Assembly (NCBI GenBank): GCA_902799245.1
Contig: CADBZY010000004.1
Coordinates: forward strand, 1-64,000
Length of the DNA: 64,000 nt
Source: an uncultured Ruminococcus sp.
Lineage (GTDB): Bacteria; Bacillota; Clostridia; Oscillospirales; Acutalibacteraceae
Direction: 5' to 3'
Below are positions 35,403 to 44,860 of this stretch, one piece after another; the first letter of the stretch is position 1, and every line of letters starts with the position of its first letter. Position numbers and translations under genes: made by a program. The notes beneath the pieces were generated by a model. The model saw nothing but the letters and a program-made list of their open reading frames with translations. It was not told the origin of the DNA and made no database searches.

Positions 35403-37001
35403 ATGAAAAAATCAGATAAAGTCATTTCCGCGCTGATTACGTTTGGATTAACACTGGTTTTCGTTACGGCGGCGGCATATTTTGCGCTGCATTACAACCG
35501 TTGGTTCGTGGAGGAGCAATTGCCAGCGAATGCGGCTGTCAGTTTTTCCGACACAAACGGCAGCAGGGTCATTCTGAATATGGAAAGCACAGGCGTAACC
35601 GGAGGAATATCCGACGAAGCCCTGAACGAAATGAATCTCTACGGATTTCCGACGGGAGATTCCCCTTATTTTATTTATGTGGAGAAGGGGGCGCATACCC
35701 TTTCAATCTTCGAAAAGGATTCCTACGGACTGTATACCAAGAGGGTCTACACATGGAGCACGGCAACCGGCAAGACGAACCTGCTGACGCCTGTCGGCAT
35801 ATTTGCCGTGGGAGAAAAGGAAGAATGGCACACATGGCCGGCTAAATCTGTTTCACCCTACGCCACGAAGTATTACACCTCCGACAACCACTACGGAGGG
35901 CTGTTTATTCACGGCCCGATTTATGGCTATAAGGCGTTTTACTCGCTGTTTGAAAATTCCGCTCGGAAAATAGGAACCAACTGTTCTTCGGGATGTCTGC
36001 GTACCGAGGCGGAAGCGGCGTATTTTGTATATGAGCTGTGTCCTGAGGGCACGATGGTAAAAATAGTGGAGGGTTCTCCGCTGGGATTTACGCCGGACAG
36101 AATCGTATATGCGTCTAATCAAAGTCATGCACCCACTTTGGATCGATTTATCAATCCGTCAAAGGAACTCAGCAAAATCGAGTTCTCCGAAGAATCACAC
36201 ACAATGGCGCTCGGTGAACAGTATAATCCTGAACTGATCATCACACCGGAAGACGCGGGATATTATGATTTGAACTGGACAACCAACAATCCATCCATTA
36301 TCAAGCTGTCAGGCGAAAGCATTTGGGCAGTCGGTACGGGATATGCCATTGTCACCGCTTCCACCAAGGACAACGGACTTTCCGCTTCCATTCTGATCAA
36401 TGTCGTAGTACACAATGTCGATACCTCCGATACTCCGCCGGATGTCAGCGGAAAGATGAAGGAGGACAACAGCAATATCACCGACGATTACCAGCCCTTG
36501 GATGAAGGTCTGATCTACATGACGATTAACGGGGAGAAATTCTCCATTAATCAGAGCGTTAAACCCCTGCTCCAGAATCTCGGCCCGAAGTATTACCAGA
36601 AGCAGCCCGCGCAGAGCTGCGCGTATGACGGACTGGACAGATTTTTCAATTATTCGTCCGGCAACGGCGGATACTGTTCGATTTCCACTGTTCCGATGCT
36701 TTCAGACGGTGGCGACGCTATCTGTGAGATAGAATTCAGAGATTTTACAGACGCCGATTTTCAGTCGTCTATGGGAATCAAGTTGGGGGACAGCCTCTAT
36801 GATATAAAAAGGGCTTACGGTTCGTTCTATACCGAGATAACGATGGAGGACGAAAAGCATCCGGAGAATTCATTTGTCCGTATTACCTACTGGGCGGGCA
36901 AGGCGAATGACCCCGGTGTTCCGAGCCTGTATTTTACACTGGATCCTGATACCAAGAAAGTCAAGGGAATGGGAATATACAGTTCGAAAAATATGGGATA
37001 A
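35403..37001 (+). CDS. Membrane-anchored L,D-transpeptidase (YkuD) with Big_2 domain
   Basis: Extracellular enzyme of the family that makes 3-3 peptidoglycan cross-links. A single N-terminal membrane helix (residues about 10-30) is followed by the YkuD domain (about 90-225): YIYVEKGAHTLSIFEK-like entry, TPVGIFAVGEKEEWHTWP, FIHGP with the conserved His (about 169) and GTNCSSGCLRTEAEA with the catalytic Cys (about 198). A Big_2 Ig-like domain follows (about 255-345) and a C-terminal domain of about 150 residues with KLGDSLYDIKRAYG that I do not assign. GGGGTG precedes ATG 35403. It heads an operon with MBOAT and AlgX-like genes, linking cross-linking with O-acylation. Confidence 0.88.
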   Translation: MKKSDKVISALITFGLTLVFVTAAAYFALHYNRWFVEEQLPANAAVSFSDTNGSRVILNMESTGVTGGISDEALNEMNLYGFPTGDSPYFIYVEKGAHTLSIFEKDSYGLYTKRVYTWSTATGKTNLLTPVGIFAVGEKEEWHTWPAKSVSPYATKYYTSDNHYGGLFIHGPIYGYKAFYSLFENSARKIGTNCSSGCLRTEAEAAYFVYELCPEGTMVKIVEGSPLGFTPDRIVYASNQSHAPTLDRFINPSKELSKIEFSEESHTMALGEQYNPELIITPEDAGYYDLNWTTNNPSIIKLSGESIWAVGTGYAIVTASTKDNGLSASILINVVVHNVDTSDTPPDVSGKMKEDNSNITDDYQPLDEGLIYMTINGEKFSINQSVKPLLQNLGPKYYQKQPAQSCAYDGLDRFFNYSSGNGGYCSISTVPMLSDGGDAICEIEFRDFTDADFQSSMGIKLGDSLYDIKRAYGSFYTEITMEDEKHPENSFVRITYWAGKANDPGVPSLYFTLDPDTKKVKGMGIYSSKNMG

Positions 37002-37035
37002 TTCTTAATCTTTAATCAAGGACGGTCAAAAAACA

Positions 37036-38454
37036 ATGGTATTCAGTTCAGCAGCGTTTCTCTTTGCGTTTTTTCCGGTATACATTGCCGTGGTCGCACT
37101 GGTCAGGAACATAAAAGCGTGCAATGTGCTGCTTGTTGTCATGAGCCTGCTGTTTTACGCATGGGGAGAGCCTGTCTACATTCTTCTCATGCTGCTATCT
37201 ATATTTGTCAATTACCTGATAGCGCTTTCCGCGGAAAAGTACAGAGACGGCGACAGCATCAAGCGGCGCACGCTTCTTTCGCTGGCGATCATTTATAATC
37301 TGACGGCGCTGGGGCTTTTCAAATACGCGGGCTTTCTGGTCAGCACACTCAATTCTGTAGCCGGAACATCAGTTCCGGTGCCTCAGATTCCCCTTCCTGT
37401 GGGAATCTCCTTCTTCACCTTCCAGACCATGAGCTATGTAATAGACGCCTACCGCGGCACCTGTTCCGTGCAGCGGAATATCGGCAAATTTATGCTGTAC
37501 GTTTCGTTCTTCCCGCAGCTCATCGCGGGACCCATTGTCAAGTATCACGACATTGAAAAGCAGCTTGACTGCCGCAGCACGAATGCGAACAAGATTGCCG
37601 ACGGCATAAGGCGGTTTATTGTCGGACTATCCAAAAAGATGCTGATCGCCAACGCGGTGGGAAGCATTGTGGATCAAATCTACTCGCTGAACGGTTCCGA
37701 CATCAATATTATCCTCGCGTGGACGGCGGCTATTCTGTATTCGCTCCAGATATACTTTGATTTTTCAGGCTATTCCGATATGGCGATAGGTCTGGGAAAG
37801 ATGGCTGGCTTCAAGTTCCTTGAAAATTTCAACTACCCCTATACCTCCTTTTCGGTGCGTGAATTCTGGAAGAGATGGCACATTTCGCTCACTACGTGGT
37901 TCAGGGAATATGTGTATTTTCCGCTCGGCGGCAACAGAAAAGGCGAGCTTCGCACGGGCATCAACAGAATGAGCGTCTTTCTGCTCACCGGTATGTGGCA
38001 CGGGGCTATGTGGACCTTTGTGGTGTGGGGTGTTTTTCACGGCGTTTTTCAGCTGCTGGAAACCTACCTCATTCACCCTGACAAATGGAAAAAGCCGCTT
38101 GCCTATCTCTATGCCATGGCGGTGGTTGTTGCGGGATTTGCCATTTTCCGCGCGGACTGCCTGGGACAGGCGGTCAATATTCTGTGTAAGATGGCCGTAG
38201 GATTCAGATTCACCGATGTCGGCTTGATAATGCTGCAGGGACTCCTCACGCCGTACAATTTTGTCATTGTCGCCGCCGCATTCATAGCGATGACGCCGAT
38301 CTTGAGAGATACAGCGGATGCACTTGCCTCACGATATAACGCACGGCAGACGGTGACATGCATGAAGTACGCTGCCAGCGTATTTCTGATGGCACTCTGT
38401 ATGATGTCCTTGGCGTCGTCGTCCTACAATCCGTTTATCTATTTCAGATTCTGA
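37036..38454 (+). CDS. MBOAT-family membrane O-acyltransferase (AlgI/PatA-like)
   Basis: Polytopic membrane protein of 472 residues that moves acyl groups across the membrane to an extracellular partner. It has the family segments FFPQLIAGPIVKYHDI, QIYFDFSGYSDMAIGLGKMAGF, REFWKRWHISLTTWFREYVYFPLGGNRKG and LLTGMWHGAMWTFVVWG with the conserved catalytic His. An AAGGACGG-type site precedes the ATG. It is followed 20 bp later by an AlgX/AlgJ-like gene, the usual partner. DltB is less likely because no dlt genes are present. The target polymer is unknown; the L,D-transpeptidase upstream suggests the wall. Confidence 0.93.
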   Translation: MVFSSAAFLFAFFPVYIAVVALVRNIKACNVLLVVMSLLFYAWGEPVYILLMLLSIFVNYLIALSAEKYRDGDSIKRRTLLSLAIIYNLTALGLFKYAGFLVSTLNSVAGTSVPVPQIPLPVGISFFTFQTMSYVIDAYRGTCSVQRNIGKFMLYVSFFPQLIAGPIVKYHDIEKQLDCRSTNANKIADGIRRFIVGLSKKMLIANAVGSIVDQIYSLNGSDINIILAWTAAILYSLQIYFDFSGYSDMAIGLGKMAGFKFLENFNYPYTSFSVREFWKRWHISLTTWFREYVYFPLGGNRKGELRTGINRMSVFLLTGMWHGAMWTFVVWGVFHGVFQLLETYLIHPDKWKKPLAYLYAMAVVVAGFAIFRADCLGQAVNILCKMAVGFRFTDVGLIMLQGLLTPYNFVIVAAAFIAMTPILRDTADALASRYNARQTVTCMKYAASVFLMALCMMSLASSSYNPFIYFRF

Positions 38455-38474
38455 GAGAAGGAGGGTCTGCCACA

Positions 38475-39929
38475 TTGAAAAACTATAAAAAGTGTTTTGT
38501 TGTCGCGTATATTCTTTTGATCGCGGCAGCCTGCAGCCTTCCCTTCATAGGAATGATACTCGGTTGGGGAGCTAAATCCACCGAGAACCGCACCATGTCA
38601 GGACTTCCCGATCTCTACACGGCCGAGGAGGACAAAATCGACCCCAATCTGAATTATACTTCCGAGCTGGGCGAATACTATTCCGATAATTTCGGCTTTC
38701 GTCAGGAGTTGGTAACGGCCAATTCGTGGCTGAATGAAACTGTTTTCGGGCGTTCGTCCAATGAAAAAACGATCGTAGGCAAAAATGGCTGGTACTATCT
38801 CAGCGAAACAACGGATGATTACACGGGTGTTTCGGCTTTTTCCGACAGAGGAATATACCGACTCCAGAAAACGCTCGATCTGATGAATGAATATTCGGAG
38901 GAGGGCAATATCACCTTTGTGTTTTTCGTCGTCCCGAATAAGAACAGCATCTATCCGGAGTACATGCCGTGGAACATCAAAGTGTCTTCATCCCCCAGCA
39001 ATTTAGACAGGCTGAATAAGGCGATGAGAGCGAGGCTGTATTATCTGGATATTAAATCCGTTCTGGTTAAATCCGCAAAGGACAGAACGCGTTATATATA
39101 CCTCAAAAATGACAGCCATTGGAATAACATTGGAGCGCTTGCGGCGTATAATGCGTTGCAGGACAATCTCAATCTCAGAATCAAAAAGTACGATTATATG
39201 CCAATCGACGAATCAAAGCTGTACATATCGCAGAATGACATCAGCGGCGATCTCACGACAATGCTTTATCCGTCGCTGCTCAAAACCGATATTCAGTATG
39301 AGCTTGGACTGCCGAAGAATTTTTCCTCGACGAAGCCGCTCACCAATATGATGGATCCCGAGATCAACACGACCTGTCAGGGCAGATATTACAATATCAT
39401 CTGTTACCGGGATTCTTTCTTCAACGCGTTTATTCCTATCAACTCCAATGCCTTTGCCAAGGCGCGGTATACCCGCACGGCCAAGACATCTCCCTATGAT
39501 CTGAACGCGGCCAAGACCGGGGATTATAATATTGCAGTGATAGAGATAGCCGAGAGAAACCTTCCTAATGTGCTGTACTCCGCGCCGATTATGGATGCGC
39601 CGAGGGTAAATAGTCCTGCCGTTACAAGGAGACGCTATGCTGTGCAGCATTGCTCCTTTGTCGATGACGGCGAGTCTTTCATTTTCGATGGGGAGATAGG
39701 CGACTGGGCGGAAATCGGGAACGAAAGCAATATTTATTTAGAGCTGCGCGACAGCAAGGACAAGTCGTTTTATTATGAAGCCTTTCCGATCCGCAGCGGA
39801 GACGCCTATGCAGACAACGGCTTTTCCGCGCACATCAGCAAGTACAATCTGAAAAACGATGAATACCGCATATTCATACATGTGGGAGATCAGGAGTTGT
39901 CACGCTATACCGAGCTGATATTAAATTAA
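38475..39929 (+). CDS. AlgX/AlgJ-like SGNH-type acetyltransferase partner of the MBOAT protein
   Basis: Exported 484-residue protein with one N-terminal membrane helix (CFVVAYILLIAAACSLPFIGMIL). Typical features are YYSDNFGFRQELV after the membrane, GKNGWYYLS, FVFFVVPNKNSIYPEYMP, the DSHWNNIGALAAY segment (catalytic Asp/His) and CYRDSFFNAFIP, which supplies the serine position. The C-terminal 100 residues form an extra beta-rich domain. The TTG at 38475 follows AAGGAGGG; the frame is open further upstream inside the MBOAT gene but without a ribosome-binding site. It probably receives the acyl group from the MBOAT protein. Confidence 0.87.
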   Translation: MKNYKKCFVVAYILLIAAACSLPFIGMILGWGAKSTENRTMSGLPDLYTAEEDKIDPNLNYTSELGEYYSDNFGFRQELVTANSWLNETVFGRSSNEKTIVGKNGWYYLSETTDDYTGVSAFSDRGIYRLQKTLDLMNEYSEEGNITFVFFVVPNKNSIYPEYMPWNIKVSSSPSNLDRLNKAMRARLYYLDIKSVLVKSAKDRTRYIYLKNDSHWNNIGALAAYNALQDNLNLRIKKYDYMPIDESKLYISQNDISGDLTTMLYPSLLKTDIQYELGLPKNFSSTKPLTNMMDPEINTTCQGRYYNIICYRDSFFNAFIPINSNAFAKARYTRTAKTSPYDLNAAKTGDYNIAVIEIAERNLPNVLYSAPIMDAPRVNSPAVTRRRYAVQHCSFVDDGESFIFDGEIGDWAEIGNESNIYLELRDSKDKSFYYEAFPIRSGDAYADNGFSAHISKYNLKNDEYRIFIHVGDQELSRYTELILN

Positions 39930-39969
39930 TCAATTATTTACGACAATCCATTCAAGAGAGGTTTTTATC

Positions 39970-41007
39970 ATGGAAGAAACAAAGAACACCAACAATCAGG
40001 CGGCCACCGAAGCCCCTGCCAGAAAGAAGCGTATTTTTTCCGCTATCCAGCCGAGCGGACAGATGACGCTGGGCAATTATCTCGGCGCGATCCGCAACTG
40101 GGTTGAAATGCAGGACGAATTCGACTGTGTTTACGCGACAGCCAACCTGCACGCGATCACTGTCCGTCAGGATCCGAAGAAGCTGAAGGAAAACACGACC
40201 AATCTTTTTGCGCTGCTGATTGCGGCGGGCGTTGACCCGGAAAAGAGCATCTTTTTCCATCAGAGCATGGTTCCGGCGCACGCGGAACTGTCTTGGGTGC
40301 TCAGCACCTTCACCCAGTTCGGTGAACTTTCCCGTATGACACAGTTCAAGGATAAATCCGCCCGTCACGCCGACAACATCAACGCCGGACTCTTTACGTA
40401 TCCGTCGCTCATGGCGGCAGATATTCTGCTTTATCAGGCGGATCTGGTGCCTGTCGGAGACGACCAGCGGCAGCACCTTGAGCTGACCAGAGATATTGCC
40501 GTGCGCTTCAACGGCATTTACGGCAAGACCTTTGTGGTGCCGGAGCCGTACATCAAGAAGAACGCCGCGAGGGTGAGAAACCTTCTCGACCCGAGCAAGA
40601 AGATGAGCAAGTCCGACCCCAACACAAAGAGCTTCATTCTGATGACCGACGAGCCTGCCACCATTTTGAAGAAATTCCGTTCTGCGGTGACGGACAGCGA
40701 AGCTTCCGTCAGATATGCCGAGGGAAAGGACGGCATCAATAATCTCATGGAGATCTATTCCGCCTGCACGGGCAAGACCTATGAGCAGATCGAGGATGAA
40801 TTCCGCGGCAAGGGCTACGGTGATTTCAAATCCGCCGTCGGCGAAGCGGTTGTCGCGTCGCTCGAACCCATTCAGATCAGATATAAGGAACTGATCAGCG
40901 ACAAGAAGTATCTCGATGAGCTGGCGCAGAAGGGTGCAGCCAACGCAGAAAGATTAGCGAAACGCACGATTGAAAAGGTCTACAAGAAGGTAGGACTTGT
41001 AAGATGA
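39970..41007 (+). CDS. trpS: Tryptophanyl-tRNA synthetase
   Basis: Class I synthetase charging tRNA-Trp. The catalytic core has SAIQPSGQMTLGNYLGAI (with the TLGN form of HIGH), LMAADILLYQADLVPVGDDQ, and KMSKS in LDPSKKMSKSDPN. The 345 residues include an N-terminal extension of about 18 charged residues before KKRIFSAIQPSG. AGAGAGG precedes the ATG. It lies 40 bp after the AlgX-like gene with no terminator between, so it may be partly transcribed with it. Confidence 0.97.
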   Translation: MEETKNTNNQAATEAPARKKRIFSAIQPSGQMTLGNYLGAIRNWVEMQDEFDCVYATANLHAITVRQDPKKLKENTTNLFALLIAAGVDPEKSIFFHQSMVPAHAELSWVLSTFTQFGELSRMTQFKDKSARHADNINAGLFTYPSLMAADILLYQADLVPVGDDQRQHLELTRDIAVRFNGIYGKTFVVPEPYIKKNAARVRNLLDPSKKMSKSDPNTKSFILMTDEPATILKKFRSAVTDSEASVRYAEGKDGINNLMEIYSACTGKTYEQIEDEFRGKGYGDFKSAVGEAVVASLEPIQIRYKELISDKKYLDELAQKGAANAERLAKRTIEKVYKKVGLVR

Positions 41008-41017
41008 AATTGTAAAA

Positions 41018-41058
41018 AAATCCTCACTGTCGGACTTCAAAGACAGTGAGGATTTTTT
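41018..41058. terminator. Bidirectional terminator between trpS and the GH13 gene
   Basis: AAATCCTCACTGTC and its exact complement surround a 10-nt loop, with A- and T-runs on both sides. Confidence 0.88.
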
Positions 41059-41139
41059 ATTAGCAACTTCAAACAAAATGCAAGTGAGCAAATTGTAGGA
41101 AAAATCAGCCCTGTAATGATGCGCTGATTGCATAAAGCA

Positions 41140-42432
41140 TTATCTTGCCTTAAAGATGATCGGTTCTCCGACCGACATCAGTTTTCCGCCTTTCACGGCA
41201 ATGGTTTCACCCGAAATTTCGTTGACATATTCGCCGTCCGGCACATCCAAACTGACTTCGCCGGTCTTTCTCTCCATGTTGAATACGCCTGCAAAGCGGG
41301 TGTTTTTGTTGGTGAGATATGCGGTGACAATGCCGGAATGATCGTCGGCAGTGGCTGAGAAATCAGCATCAACGGGGAGAAGGGTCTTTTTGATTTTGCT
41401 GAGCTTGGCCATCATGGGAGAAATATCCTTCTCCGGGCCGCGACTGAATACAGCCTTGTCAAAGAGCGTGCAGTATTCCTCATTCTGCCATTCCTGACCT
41501 CCGTAGAGCATGGTGGTTCCCTTCTGGAAGTAGGTGAAAGCAAGCCAGTTGAGCATTTGACGGGTATCGGGGAAGAGGTGGCTTGCACGCGGGGTGTCGT
41601 GGTTCTCAATATACCGCACCTTGATGTAGTCGCTGGGGAGGACGTGATCCTGGTAATTAAGCATATTGATGTAATCGCTGAGCTTGCCCTTGCCTTCCGT
41701 GTATCGGTTGAAATAATCCTGCATGTCGTAAGGGTATTCCATGTCAAAAGCGCGGTACAGATCGGTGTCAGTAGCGACAGGATAGCCGGATTCACGCGCA
41801 AACTGAATATGTCCGAGATAGACCGACTCGGCCAGCCAGATGGCGTTGGGATTGACCTTCGCCACCGCTTCCACCGCCCGTTCCCAGAATTCAACAGGAA
41901 CGCAGGCAGCCACGTCGCACCGGAATCCGTCCACAATGTGCGCCCACTTCACCAGCGTTTCGATCTGATAATTCCACAGTTCGCGGTTGGAATAATCGAG
42001 ATCCAGCACGTCGGTCCAATCGCCGTAGCGATTGCCGAAGCTGCCGTCCTCCTTGCGGTAGAAGTATTCGGGATGCTCACGGAACAGCACCGAATCGTGG
42101 GAGGTGTGGTTGTAAACGACGTCGATAATGCAGCGCATTCCGCGGGCGTGTATTTCGCCCACAAGATGCTTTAAATCGTCCTCTGTGCCGTATTCGGGAT
42201 TAATTCCTCGGTAATCGCTGATCGAATAGGGACAGCCGAGACCGCCCTTTTTATTGAGCTGACCGATGGGATGTATCGGCAGCAGCCAAATAATGTCCGT
42301 GCCGAGCGCCCTGATTCTGTCGAGATCGCCCTCCAGCGCGGCGAATGTGCCTTCCGGCGTGTGATTGCGCAGATACACCGAATAAATGATCTTCCCGCGC
42401 AGGGAAATATCTCTTTTTCTTGGTGTGACCAT
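41140..42432 (-). CDS. GH13 alpha-amylase-family glycosidase
   Basis: Retaining alpha-glucan hydrolase or transferase; 430 residues, cytosolic since no signal peptide is present. The barrel motifs are visible: IIDVVYNHTS (region I), VDGFRCDVAACVP with the nucleophile Asp (region II), AIWLAESVY with the acid/base Glu (region III) and IENHDTPRASH with the third carboxylate (region IV). It ends with a short beta domain. AAAGGAAG precedes the ATG. It follows the aminotransferase by 73 bp. Intracellular maltodextrin or glycogen breakdown is plausible given glgA elsewhere in the window. Confidence 0.93.
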   Translation of the reverse strand: MVTPRKRDISLRGKIIYSVYLRNHTPEGTFAALEGDLDRIRALGTDIIWLLPIHPIGQLNKKGGLGCPYSISDYRGINPEYGTEDDLKHLVGEIHARGMRCIIDVVYNHTSHDSVLFREHPEYFYRKEDGSFGNRYGDWTDVLDLDYSNRELWNYQIETLVKWAHIVDGFRCDVAACVPVEFWERAVEAVAKVNPNAIWLAESVYLGHIQFARESGYPVATDTDLYRAFDMEYPYDMQDYFNRYTEGKGKLSDYINMLNYQDHVLPSDYIKVRYIENHDTPRASHLFPDTRQMLNWLAFTYFQKGTTMLYGGQEWQNEEYCTLFDKAVFSRGPEKDISPMMAKLSKIKKTLLPVDADFSATADDHSGIVTAYLTNKNTRFAGVFNMERKTGEVSLDVPDGEYVNEISGETIAVKGGKLMSVGEPIIFKAR

Positions 42433-42505
42433 AATGCACTTCCTTTCATTCAGTGTGGATTTTTATTGTGAAGTAGCTTCTGTCATTTTTCTTATCTGAA
42501 TCCGC

Positions 42506-43696
42506 TTATTGGAAATATTCTTGCCGGACGAATTTCTCCAGCACATCGAGGCTTCTTATTACCTTCTCGGTATCGATGCAATATGCCATGCGGAAGTAGC
42601 CGGGACAGCCGAAGTTGTCGGCAGGTACCAGAATCAGGTCGTACTTCTTGGCCTTCATGCAGAATACGTTTGCGTCCTTCTCCAGAGCCTTGGGGAAGAT
42701 GTAGAAGGTTCCGCCCGGCTTTACGACGGTGAAGCCTAATTCCACCAATTTGTTGTAAATCAGATTCATGTTGGTCTCGTAAACGGACAGATCGCTGGTT
42801 TCATCGAGTACTTTTGACACGGCAAGCTGAATGATGGACGGCGGACAGTTGTGACCGATGCCGCGGCTGATCTGACCGCAGATCACGGCGATAATGTCGG
42901 CGTCTGTCGCCTTTGGATTGACAGCGATATATCCGATTCTCTCACCGGGCAGACTCAGGCTCTTGGAGAAGGAATAACAGGTGAGCGTGTTGTCGTAGAA
43001 TTTCGCTACAAAGGGAGCGTCTACGCCGCTGAATACGATCTCTCTGTAAGGCTCGTCGCTGATCAGGAATATGTCGTGTCCGTACTGTTTCTGTTTGCTG
43101 CGGAGAATGTCGGCAAGACGGGTGAGGGTGTCGGATGTGTAGACAATGCCCGATGGATTGTTGGGGGTGTTGATGAGCACGGCGGCGACCTTCTCAGTGA
43201 GCATTTCTTCAAACGCCTGAAAATTGATCTGAAAGTCCTGCGTGTTCGCCGGAACCACTTTCAGCACGGCTCCCGTCTGATTGACATACTGTGTGTACTC
43301 GGGGAAGAAGGGCGCGAATGTCAGCACCTCGTCGCCGAGTACGGTAACGCAGCGCACGGCATGAGCAACCGCGCCGGCGGCACCGCATGTCATAAATATA
43401 TGCTTTGTCTCATAGCATGTACCAAAGCGGCGGTTAAGGCTTTCCGCGACAGCCTGTCTGACAGAAGTGATGCCGAGGGAAGGGCTGTAGCCGTGAATGG
43501 CAACAGGATTGCTGTTTTCGAGCAAGTCGATCATTGCGTCGGTGAAGGACTGTGTACACGGCACGCTGGGATTGCCAAGGCTGTAATCAAACACATTTTC
43601 ATAGCCGATTTCCCTGCCGCGTTCGGTGGCGTACTCACTCAGCTCACGGATTACCGATTTGCCGCTGAGCAGCGCCTTGAATTTTGGATTTATCAT
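42506..43696 (-). CDS. PLP-dependent class I aminotransferase
   Basis: A 396-residue fold-type I enzyme. It shows FDYSLGNPSVPC, the cofactor-binding TCGAAGAVAHA, NTPNNPSGIVY, ISDEPYREIVF, the Schiff-base lysine in YSFSKSLSLPGERIGY, and the substrate Arg in FRMAYC near the end. It resembles aspartate/aromatic-type aminotransferases annotated generically in Clostridia; the amino donor cannot be read from sequence. GGAGG lies before ATG 43696. It has its own promoter (43730-43758) and is probably co-transcribed with the GH13 gene. Confidence 0.93.
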   Translation of the reverse strand: MINPKFKALLSGKSVIRELSEYATERGREIGYENVFDYSLGNPSVPCTQSFTDAMIDLLENSNPVAIHGYSPSLGITSVRQAVAESLNRRFGTCYETKHIFMTCGAAGAVAHAVRCVTVLGDEVLTFAPFFPEYTQYVNQTGAVLKVVPANTQDFQINFQAFEEMLTEKVAAVLINTPNNPSGIVYTSDTLTRLADILRSKQKQYGHDIFLISDEPYREIVFSGVDAPFVAKFYDNTLTCYSFSKSLSLPGERIGYIAVNPKATDADIIAVICGQISRGIGHNCPPSIIQLAVSKVLDETSDLSVYETNMNLIYNKLVELGFTVVKPGGTFYIFPKALEKDANVFCMKAKKYDLILVPADNFGCPGYFRMAYCIDTEKVIRSLDVLEKFVRQEYFQ

Positions 43697-43729
43697 GGGT
43701 ATTACCTCCGATTTTAAACTAACGCGTTC

Positions 43730-43758
43730 ATTATACCATAAACCGGAACAATAAACAA
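43730..43758 (-). promoter_or_regulatory. Aminotransferase promoter
   Basis: On the minus strand TTGTTT (43753-43758), 17 bp, TATAAT (43730-43735). Confidence 0.8.
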
Positions 43759-43847
43759 TTGTATTTGTAAAATTATAAGAAAAATTCATCTTTACAGATA
43801 AATTTAATTCCAGTCACCTGACCCGAAAAAAAGAGAGGAATAGAAAC

Positions 43848-44540
43848 ATGACAATTAATTATTCGGCCGCTTCCTGCGTACTGTCAGCAGCGGCGGTGAT
43901 GCTGATTTCTCCGCTGCTTTGCAATACAAAGCGTAAGGAAGGCATATTTTCAGCGTCACTTGGAATAATTCTTTACAGAATTGTCAAAAGTATAATCGTG
44001 GAATGCGGCTGGGAATTTGCCGCTGCCGCAGGAGTCAGGACAGGAATCTTGCTTGAAGCAGCGTCAATGTGCTGCGGACTGGTGCTTTTCAGCGAGATGG
44101 GGAAGGCAATTCAAAAGCAGGGATATAACACCAATATCCTTCCGGCTTCCGCGGTGATAATGCTCTGCGTGGGAAAGGGTCTGCTTGTAGACTCACGGCT
44201 GGTTCCTTCTTCCGTGGAATTTATCATAGGACATGCCGCGGAATCAGCCTTGATGGCAACTTCCGTTTGCATCGCGGGTAATCAAGGAGAAGCGCCCGAC
44301 GCAAAGACGATCACGGCGTTTACGGTGGTCTGCTCCGCTGGCAGCTTTGCCGTGGAACTACTCTTATGGCGGACTGCATGTGCTGCATCATCGGCAGCTG
44401 GGCCTTTTTTGATAATGCTTAGCTGCTGCGAGCTGATGTGCGTTTTTGCGGGAGGAATGAAAAATTCCCCTGCTATTTCTCCTTTTGGATTTGCTGCGGG
44501 ACTGCTGCTTTCGTACGGATTTGACTGTCTAACGGGATAA
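43848..44540 (+). CDS. Hypothetical polytopic membrane protein
   Basis: A 230-residue protein of unrecognised family, mostly hydrophobic with about seven membrane segments (for example VLSAAAVMLISPLLC, AAGVRTGILLEAASMCCGLVL, SAVIMLCVGKGLLV, AGPFLIMLSCCELMCVFAGG). It is rich in Ala, Ser, Gly and Cys. There are no obvious catalytic motifs. AGAGAGG precedes the ATG. It is divergent from the aminotransferase and stands alone ahead of the RNase J leader. A transporter-accessory or small-permease role is only a guess. Confidence 0.7.
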   Translation: MTINYSAASCVLSAAAVMLISPLLCNTKRKEGIFSASLGIILYRIVKSIIVECGWEFAAAAGVRTGILLEAASMCCGLVLFSEMGKAIQKQGYNTNILPASAVIMLCVGKGLLVDSRLVPSSVEFIIGHAAESALMATSVCIAGNQGEAPDAKTITAFTVVCSAGSFAVELLLWRTACAASSAAGPFLIMLSCCELMCVFAGGMKNSPAISPFGFAAGLLLSYGFDCLTG

Positions 44541-44595
44541 TCAAGAGTCATAAAGACTTTGCCCAATCGTTTAAAATATATTCAGATTTGCGGAG

Positions 44596-44624
44596 TTGAC
44601 AAAACTGCAATATTATTGTAATAT
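44596..44624 (+). promoter_or_regulatory. Strong promoter ahead of the RNase J leader
   Basis: TTGACA (44596-44601), 17 bp, TAATAT (44619-44624). The predicted start is near 44631, about 230 bp before the RNase J gene, with a terminator in between. Confidence 0.75.
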
Positions 44625-44670
44625 ATTATAATAACGTGTTCGGAAAAAATTCAATGCATATATAATAATT

Positions 44671-44707
44671 GGCTTGTTTTCGTCACCTTACGATACAAGC
44701 CCTTTTT
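44671..44707 (+). terminator. Terminator within the RNase J leader (attenuator or end of a short RNA)
   Basis: GGCTTGT (44671-44677) pairs with ACAAGCC (44695-44701), with inner CGT/ACG pairs, then CTTTTT. With the promoter at 44596 it delimits a transcript of about 77 nt. Confidence 0.7.
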
Positions 44708-44860
44708 GGCATATATCTGCTGACAATCCGGCATTTTTGTCAGTGTGTTTTACCATTAGAGAATGCACTTTTTGGCATGTACAAAATATGCGGTATTTAT
44801 GTCATTGTTTGACTCGTGAATATATTATTAATCAATAAAAAATATAATGGAGGTTTATTT

